64,000 nucleotides of DNA from NCBI GenBank assembly GCA_965194515.1, contig OZ239146.1, positions 1,860,001 to 1,924,000 of the forward strand, read 5' to 3'. Both the position numbers and the translations under genes were made by a program. Source of the stretch: Acidimicrobilacustris europaeus. Lineage in GTDB: Bacteria; Actinomycetota; Acidimicrobiia; Acidimicrobiales; Acidimicrobilacustridaceae. This document shows positions 59,354 through 64,000 of this stretch, piece by piece. Each line of letters starts with the position of its first letter. Positions within the stretch are counted from its first letter, which is position 1. The notes below the pieces were generated by a model that was not told the origin of the DNA, ran no database searches, and saw only the letters and a program-made list of their open reading frames with translations.

Positions 59354-60438
59354 TCGAGATTCCTTCCGTTGACGACATCATCACTGCCGAGCAGGTTCGT
59401 CAGACCGCTGAAGCAATTGCCGATTGGCAACAGCCCAATGGAATGGTCCTGTGGCACCCAGGCGGTCATGCCGATCCGTGGAATCACATCGAAGCGGCTA
59501 TGGCCCTCGATCTCGCAGGCATGCGCACCGAAGCCGAGCGCGCCTACCAGTGGCTTGCCGATATTCAGCGTCATGACGGCTCTTGGCACCAGTACTACCT
59601 CGCCGACGGAATCGAACAGGACAAGCTCGACGCCAACACAATTGCGTACATCGCCGCAGGGGTTTGGCATCACTGGCTTGTTGCTCGCGACCCCGGCTTT
59701 GTCGAAACGATGTGGCCGGTCGTCGAAAAAGCGGTCGAGTTTGTTCTCGACCTGCAAACTCCTCGCGGCGAGATCCTTTGGGCTCGTCACGCCGACGGCA
59801 CACCGTGGTCATTCGCTCTGCTCACCGGTTCCTCGAGCATCTGCCACAGCCTTCGTTGCGCGATCGCTATTGCCGAACTTCTTGGCCACGAACGTCCCGA
59901 TTGGGAATTGAGCGCAGCCCGCTTGGCTCATGTCATCCGTCAGCACTGCCTCGGCAAGGCTCCCGATGCATTCGCCCCCAAAGCCCGCTGGGCGATGGAC
60001 TGGTACTACCCGGTTCTTGGCGGCGTCCTCACTCGCACGGAAGCTCGCGCTCGCCTCGATGCTCGTCGAGACACCTTTGTTGTCGAAGGCCGCGGCGTTC
60101 GTTGCGTGAGCGACCGACCCTGGATCACCGCAGCCGAAACCTGCGAATGCCTCATCGCCGAGTTGTCAGTTGGCAACCGTGAACAAGCGTTGCAACTGTT
60201 TTCGTGGGCCCAGCAACTTCGGTGCGAAGACGGCCACTACTGGACCGGCATTGTGTTCCCCGACGAGGTCCACTTCCCCGCCGATGAACGCACGACCTAC
60301 ACCGACGCGGCAATCATCCTTGCGGCCGATGCGCTCAGCCGCACCTCTCCCGCATCGGGTTTGTTCATCGACCACGAAGCACTTCCACCGTTGGTTGAAA
60401 TCGATACCGACGATTCAATCAGCGACCGAGCCGACTGA
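59350..60438 (+). CDS. Alpha/alpha-toroid protein (prenyltransferase/squalene-cyclase-like repeats)
   Basis: A 362-residue soluble protein from ATG 59350, overlapping the methyltransferase stop as ATGA. It has repeated helical pairs, with QQPNGMVLWHPGGHADPWNH and IQRHDGSWHQYY resembling the QW-like repeats of this fold. Conserved aromatic and acidic residues (WAMDWYYPVLGG) suggest a sugar- or lipid-binding pocket. The fold is shared by prenyltransferases, terpene cyclases and some glycosidases; the activity is not predictable. Confidence 0.7.
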   Translation: MIEIPSVDDIITAEQVRQTAEAIADWQQPNGMVLWHPGGHADPWNHIEAAMALDLAGMRTEAERAYQWLADIQRHDGSWHQYYLADGIEQDKLDANTIAYIAAGVWHHWLVARDPGFVETMWPVVEKAVEFVLDLQTPRGEILWARHADGTPWSFALLTGSSSICHSLRCAIAIAELLGHERPDWELSAARLAHVIRQHCLGKAPDAFAPKARWAMDWYYPVLGGVLTRTEARARLDARRDTFVVEGRGVRCVSDRPWITAAETCECLIAELSVGNREQALQLFSWAQQLRCEDGHYWTGIVFPDEVHFPADERTTYTDAAIILAADALSRTSPASGLFIDHEALPPLVEIDTDDSISDRAD

Positions 60439-60443
60439 CTCTC

Positions 60444-61388
60444 GTGTTGTCAGCGCAGGCAACGGTTGTCACTGCGCTCGTCGATCTTCAATCTCGCGAG
60501 TCGAGTGGCCGCCGAGATATCGGTTGGTACCTGACTCGCTGCAGCGGAATTCTCTCAACGCGACACCCACTAGTTGTGTTTACCGAACCCCAGCTCGTGG
60601 AACCGCTGCATGAGATTCGTCATCGTCTTGCTCCGGACTCTTCGATTCGAATCATTGGTCTTCCCTTCGATCAATTCCCCCGGACACGCGATGTCCCGAC
60701 AATCACAGCAGCATTCGATGCGGGTCGGCGTCCACCAACTGCATCCAATCCGGTGAAGGACACTCCCGAGTACATCGCTCTCGGTTGGTCGAAACCGGGA
60801 CTACTTGAAGTTGCTGCCAACCAAGATCACTTTGCTTCGAGGATGTACTGGTGGGCAGATATCGCCCTTCTCGAGGTGGCACAGCCTCTTGAGGGAGAGT
60901 CGTTCGACGGACTTCTTGAATCGAGTGACTGCGAACTACACGCAAACGTTCTCTGGGAAACAGACCCATCCGAATACGAAGACCGAGGTCGGTTCTACCA
61001 AGCAACACCTTTCTCGAAGGTTGCTGGGGGCATTTTCGGAGTTTCGGCCAACAACGTTTCACGTTTCAGTAACGACTTCGATCGAGAAGTTGACCGATGC
61101 CTCGCCTCTGGTTGGCCAACAATCGATGAAGTGATTCTCGGCGTAGTCGTCGACCAACACCGCGATAACGCTGAATTGTCCTACGGACCGTGGGAGACCT
61201 TGCTTTCGAATTTCCACGAACAACGGATGGCCGCATGGCATCGCCTTCGCCTTCTACGCGATTGCCGCAATCGCGGTTTAAACGAACGGGCCCACAAGCA
61301 CTACGAACGGCTCAACTCCGCCTGGGAGAATGGTCGCATTGATCTCAGTGTCGAAGAGCAGCAACTGCTCGGTGACCTGCGGAATTAG
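60444..61388 (+). CDS. HtrL/WlaTC-like glycosyltransferase
   Basis: A 314-residue protein from GTG 60444. The start TVVTALVDLQSRESSGRRDI and middle VFTEPQLVEPLHEIR resemble the HtrL/YibB family of putative sugar transferases. The later DEVILGVVVDQHRDNAELSYG is also in line with that family. No signal peptide. It lies five bases after the toroid gene. Family call is moderate. Confidence 0.55.
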   Translation: MLSAQATVVTALVDLQSRESSGRRDIGWYLTRCSGILSTRHPLVVFTEPQLVEPLHEIRHRLAPDSSIRIIGLPFDQFPRTRDVPTITAAFDAGRRPPTASNPVKDTPEYIALGWSKPGLLEVAANQDHFASRMYWWADIALLEVAQPLEGESFDGLLESSDCELHANVLWETDPSEYEDRGRFYQATPFSKVAGGIFGVSANNVSRFSNDFDREVDRCLASGWPTIDEVILGVVVDQHRDNAELSYGPWETLLSNFHEQRMAAWHRLRLLRDCRNRGLNERAHKHYERLNSAWENGRIDLSVEEQQLLGDLRN

Positions 61389-62005
61389 TTGCGGCGCAGG
61401 ACCCGCAATGACCCTGTCGCCGAGATATCGGTGAACTCACCAGACTCGATCGCACGGCAGTAGATCTCATACGGGGGACGACCACCATCGGCGGGGTCGG
61501 GGAAGACATCGTGGATTGCGAGAATTCCGCCGTCTTCGATCCATGGGGTCCAGAGTTCGAAATCGCGATGCGCCGGCTCGGAACCATGTCCGCCATCGAT
61601 AAACAAGAACGACAGCGGAATCGCCCATCTTGATCCGACAGTCGGCGAATCGCCGACAAGCGCAACGACTGTTCCTTCGAGACCAGCATCAAAAATTGCG
61701 CGACGGAATCGCGGCAACGTATCGATCACACCAACGTCGGGGTCGACGAGATCGGGCTCATGCCATTCCCAGCCAGGCTGGTTCTCTTCCGAACCACGAT
61801 GATGGTCAAGCGCAAAGAGGATGGTGTTGCGTTCTTTCGCAGCAGATCCAAGGTAGATCCCCGACTTACCGCAATAGCTTCCAATCTCAAGCATGGGAGC
61901 GGCGCCATCGGCGACAAGAAGTGCCGCTTCGTGAAGCGCTACGCCTTCATCGGGGGGCATGAATCCACGAGCGGCTTCGGCAGAAGCCTTCATTACAGAA
62001 TCCAT
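61385..62005 (-). CDS. SAM-dependent methyltransferase (Methyltransf_24 type)
   Basis: A 206-residue enzyme. Motif I is PMLEIGSYCGKSGIYLG near residue 37, then FALDHHRGSEENQPGWEWH and FLFIDGGHGSEPAHRDFELW. The closing IHDVFPDP loop is typical of sugar/polyketide O-methyltransferases of this group. It overlaps the convergent HtrL-like gene stop by 4 bases and lies three bases after gtrA. Confidence 0.85.
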   Translation of the reverse strand: MDSVMKASAEAARGFMPPDEGVALHEAALLVADGAAPMLEIGSYCGKSGIYLGSAAKERNTILFALDHHRGSEENQPGWEWHEPDLVDPDVGVIDTLPRFRRAIFDAGLEGTVVALVGDSPTVGSRWAIPLSFLFIDGGHGSEPAHRDFELWTPWIEDGGILAIHDVFPDPADGGRPPYEIYCRAIESGEFTDISATGSLRVLRRN

Positions 62006-62008
62006 CGT

Positions 62009-62512
62009 TCAGTCCTCGTCGGGAGTGTCATCTTCGAAGACTTCAACGTGGAACAACTTATCGAGCACGAAGAAACGGATAACCCAAAGAACGCCGAACG
62101 AGAGCAACTGAACAACGTTGATAACCAACTTGGAGTCGGTATAGCGATGGACCACCCAAATAGCGACTGTCGAAAGAAGCAACCCGGCGACTGTAAAGAG
62201 CCAGAACGGAAGTACTTCTTTCTTCCAGTGGCTCTTGCCGCGCTTTCCCCAAACCCACGCGCGGTTCATGTAATAGGCCGGAACCGCAGAAATGCAAACG
62301 GCAACGACGTTCGCCCAGCTTGGGCGCATGACGCCCTGCAGAGCCAGAAGCAGACTTTGCCCAACGACAACATTGACCACGGCGACGAGGGCATAACGAA
62401 GCCCGCGAGTCCGGATTGAGAAAACAATCTTTCCGAGTACCCCGAAGGTTTCAGGAAGCGGCGTCACCGTATGCGAGGACGCTGGGAACTCCTGATTGAT
62501 TTCGTGGCCCAT
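62009..62512 (-). CDS. GtrA-family membrane protein
   Basis: A 167-residue protein from ATG 62512, with AGGAG (minus strand of 62522-62526) nine bases before it. Four helices are seen (about residues 35-55, 65-80, 98-118, 128-145) with FSIRTRGLRYALVAVVNVVV, YYMNRAWVWGKRG and a C-terminal acidic tail. GtrA proteins flip or help transfer lipid-linked sugars. A promoter TAGGGT lies 37 bases upstream. Confidence 0.85.
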   Translation of the reverse strand: MGHEINQEFPASSHTVTPLPETFGVLGKIVFSIRTRGLRYALVAVVNVVVGQSLLLALQGVMRPSWANVVAVCISAVPAYYMNRAWVWGKRGKSHWKKEVLPFWLFTVAGLLLSTVAIWVVHRYTDSKLVINVVQLLSFGVLWVIRFFVLDKLFHVEVFEDDTPDED

Positions 62513-62606
62513 CAGGGGGCGCTCCTGGCGTTCGAGTCGGACCAAACCACCCTAGTTGCCACCTGCGGTGGCCTTGATCCGCTCGTTGTCGCCAGAATCA
62601 CCGAAA
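62513..62606 (-). promoter_or_regulatory. Intergenic region with gtrA promoter
   Basis: Minus-strand TAGGGT at 62549-62554 gives a leader of about 30 bases with AGGAG. A hairpin GCCACC-TGC-GGTGGC (62558-62572) lies just after the GH1 stop but has no T-run. Nothing else is seen. Confidence 0.5.
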
Positions 62607-63791
62607 TCAGAGAGCGTTTGCTCGAACGATGCTGCTCAACCACTCGCCGCTTGGCTTCACTGTGCGTCGTTGAGTTGCGCGGTCTACTTCGATGATCCCG
62701 AAACGGGGCCGATAGCCAAACGCCCATTCAAAATTATCCATGAGGCTCCAATAGGTGTAGCCCTGCACATCGATGCCATCGGCGATGCATGACAGGACGC
62801 CTTCAAGCGCGCGCTGCACATATTCGATGCGCTGCGGATCATCATTCGTGCCGATTCCGTTTTCGGTCACGAGTAACGGAACCGAACCCCCGGTGTAATC
62901 CCACGCGCGTCGCAAACACGCGCCGAGCGATTCGGGCCAGAACTCGTAACCCATCGGAAGGGTTGGAACACCTTCCTCGCCACCCAGCACACTCTTGGCA
63001 CCAACTCGCGTACGGCTATAGACCTGCACGCCCAGAAAGTCATCCTCACCAACGATGTCGAGAAACTGATCTTCGGAAACTGCACGAACGTGATCACGCC
63101 GAGCAATCGCGTCGACATCATCGGGTGGAACGGCCTGGTAGTCGGCCATCGACAATGTGAGCCCCACCGGGAAATCGCCAGGACCACCCTTCAGTACAGG
63201 GACGACTCGCCGATGAGCATCGATGAAGTTTGCGTTTGCCGCTTCAAACTGTGCGTCGTCCGTTGCTCCTGGCGGAAACATTCCCATCTGATACCCAACA
63301 AACGAAACGATGTTGGGCTCGTTAATCGTGCACGCCGTGCCGATGAGATCACCAAGATGATTCACGGACTTTTCCGCGAAACGAAGAAAGCGATCAACCG
63401 TCGACGCAGTGTGCCATCCGCCTTCGGCAGCAACCCACCGTGGAGTTGTGAAGTGATGGAACGTCACCACTGGTTCAATGCCATGCGCGTGACATGACGC
63501 AAGCACGCGTCGGTAATGGTCGAGTGCCGCCATTGAGAATTCACCGGACTCAGGTTCGATGCGCGACCACTCAATCGAGAATCGATAGTTGTCGAACCCA
63601 AGTGCGGCACATAGCGCAATATCAGAGTCGTAGCGGTTCAGTTGATCGCACGCATCGCCACTTGGTGCTTCACAAATCGTGTTCGGCGCGTGTTCCCACG
63701 CCCACCAATCGTTGTTCCAGTTGCCGCCCTCGACCTGATGTGCGGCGGTTGCGGTGCCCCAACGGAATCCCTGCGGAAAGTTCGTAGCCAT
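62607..63791 (-). CDS. GH1 beta-glucosidase
   Basis: A 394-residue cytoplasmic glycosidase. GH1 motifs in order: FRWGTATAAHQVEGG at the N-terminus, RFSIEWSRIEPESG, the acid/base Glu in TINEPN, and the nucleophile Glu in LVTENGIGTNDDP. The C-terminal WSLMDNFEWAFGYRPRFGII completes the barrel. Length is slightly short for the family (about 440-460). It begins at ATG 63791, six bases after TAGGGT, so probably leaderless. Confidence 0.95.
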   Translation of the reverse strand: MATNFPQGFRWGTATAAHQVEGGNWNNDWWAWEHAPNTICEAPSGDACDQLNRYDSDIALCAALGFDNYRFSIEWSRIEPESGEFSMAALDHYRRVLASCHAHGIEPVVTFHHFTTPRWVAAEGGWHTASTVDRFLRFAEKSVNHLGDLIGTACTINEPNIVSFVGYQMGMFPPGATDDAQFEAANANFIDAHRRVVPVLKGGPGDFPVGLTLSMADYQAVPPDDVDAIARRDHVRAVSEDQFLDIVGEDDFLGVQVYSRTRVGAKSVLGGEEGVPTLPMGYEFWPESLGACLRRAWDYTGGSVPLLVTENGIGTNDDPQRIEYVQRALEGVLSCIADGIDVQGYTYWSLMDNFEWAFGYRPRFGIIEVDRATQRRTVKPSGEWLSSIVRANAL

Positions 63792-63797
63792 GCGCGG

Positions 63798-63803
63798 ACC
63801 CTA
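63798..63803 (-). promoter_or_regulatory. -10 box of the GH1 gene (leaderless)
   Basis: TAGGGT on the minus strand, six bases (CCGCGC), ATG at 63791. No ribosome-binding site. Divergent from the thioesterase gene that starts about 70 bases away. Confidence 0.65.
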
Positions 63804-63871
63804 CCGGTCCAACCGGCACTGATGCGGGAAGAAGGCCCACAAAAGTCTGCTCAATGTGGGAGATTAGGAGG

Positions 63872-64000
63872 GTGACTCAGGCCGCAGTAGACGCACTCCT
63901 CACCCTTCTTGATCTCGAACCCATCGAAGTCAATATGTTCCGAGGCATCAGTCCCCCGTCGGAACAACAGCGAGTCTTCGGTGGGCAGGTTGCCGGTCAG
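63872..64000 (+). CDS. tesB: Acyl-CoA thioesterase II, N-terminus (continues past the window)
   Basis: The first 43 codons of a TesB-type enzyme from GTG 63872: LLTLLDLEPIEVNMFRGISP then QRVFGGQVAGQ, the strong N-terminal pattern of acyl-CoA thioesterase II. An in-frame ATG at 63854 is an alternative start with six more residues. AGGAGG ends directly at the GTG, too close to act for it. The gene continues to the right. Confidence 0.85.
   Translation, partial: MTQAAVDALLTLLDLEPIEVNMFRGISPPSEQQRVFGGQVAGQ

Noticed and set aside
1..64000. tRNA, rRNA, CRISPR array, insertion sequence or prophage
   Set aside because: No cloverleaf-like sequence, repeated spacer pattern, transposase or integrase reading frame was recognised on either strand.

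Overview
The window looks like chromosomal DNA of an actinobacterium, most likely class Acidimicrobiia (inference). Supporting signs are the mid-50s to about 60 % GC, a WhiB-type Fe-S regulator, a DtxR-type repressor, an actinobacterial-style CobA-HemD fusion, a HelD-like helicase, a PPOX/F420-type flavoenzyme, and leaderless genes that start six bases after a TAGNNT -10 box. No tRNA, rRNA, CRISPR array, transposase or prophage gene was seen.

Positions 1-32254 (all minus strand) form a respiratory block of 33 consecutive genes. In transcription order it holds a small membrane protein, an 8Fe ferredoxin, a split b6-type cytochrome bc complex (cytochrome b, subunit IV, Rieske, diheme cytochrome c), an unknown membrane protein, a complete 14-subunit complex I set (nuoA-N), a second 11-subunit set without nuoEFG (nuoABCD-HIJKLMN), and the start of midA. 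MidA is the bacterial relative of the complex I assembly methyltransferase NDUFAF7. The largest gap is 107 bases. The two complex I sets are not recent copies. NuoD of the 11-subunit set has Trp where the quinone-binding Tyr is expected. It also carries the Arg that NDUFAF7 methylates in mitochondria, which NuoD of the 14-subunit set lacks.

A membrane-anchored cytochrome c is divergent from this block at 32558. Next come a tetrapyrrole operon (cobA-hemD, hemB, hemL, minus), whiB, photolyase, a Glu/Leu-dehydrogenase-like protein without its catalytic lysine motif, inorganic pyrophosphatase, a 1-Cys peroxiredoxin, a MacB/FtsX-type ABC exporter with a flavin-type oxidoreductase, a DtxR-family regulator and a HelD-like helicase. 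A second haem operon (hemE-hemH-hemY) begins at 48117. The two haem operons together cover 5-aminolevulinate to porphyrin, without hemA, hemC or the last decarboxylase.

The stretch 51499-57130 concerns the envelope and metals. It holds an NlpC/P60 hydrolase behind an upstream region full of inverted repeats, an esterase, a PCuAC-like protein without its copper ligands, znuA and znuB behind a Zur-like box (no ATPase gene nearby), and an Lnt homologue with Ser in place of the catalytic Cys. Positions 57230-62512 form a cell-surface glycan cluster: GT4 glycosyltransferase, two methyltransferases, an alpha/alpha-toroid protein, an HtrL-like protein and GtrA. The window ends with a GH1 beta-glucosidase and the first 43 codons of a TesB-type acyl-CoA thioesterase.
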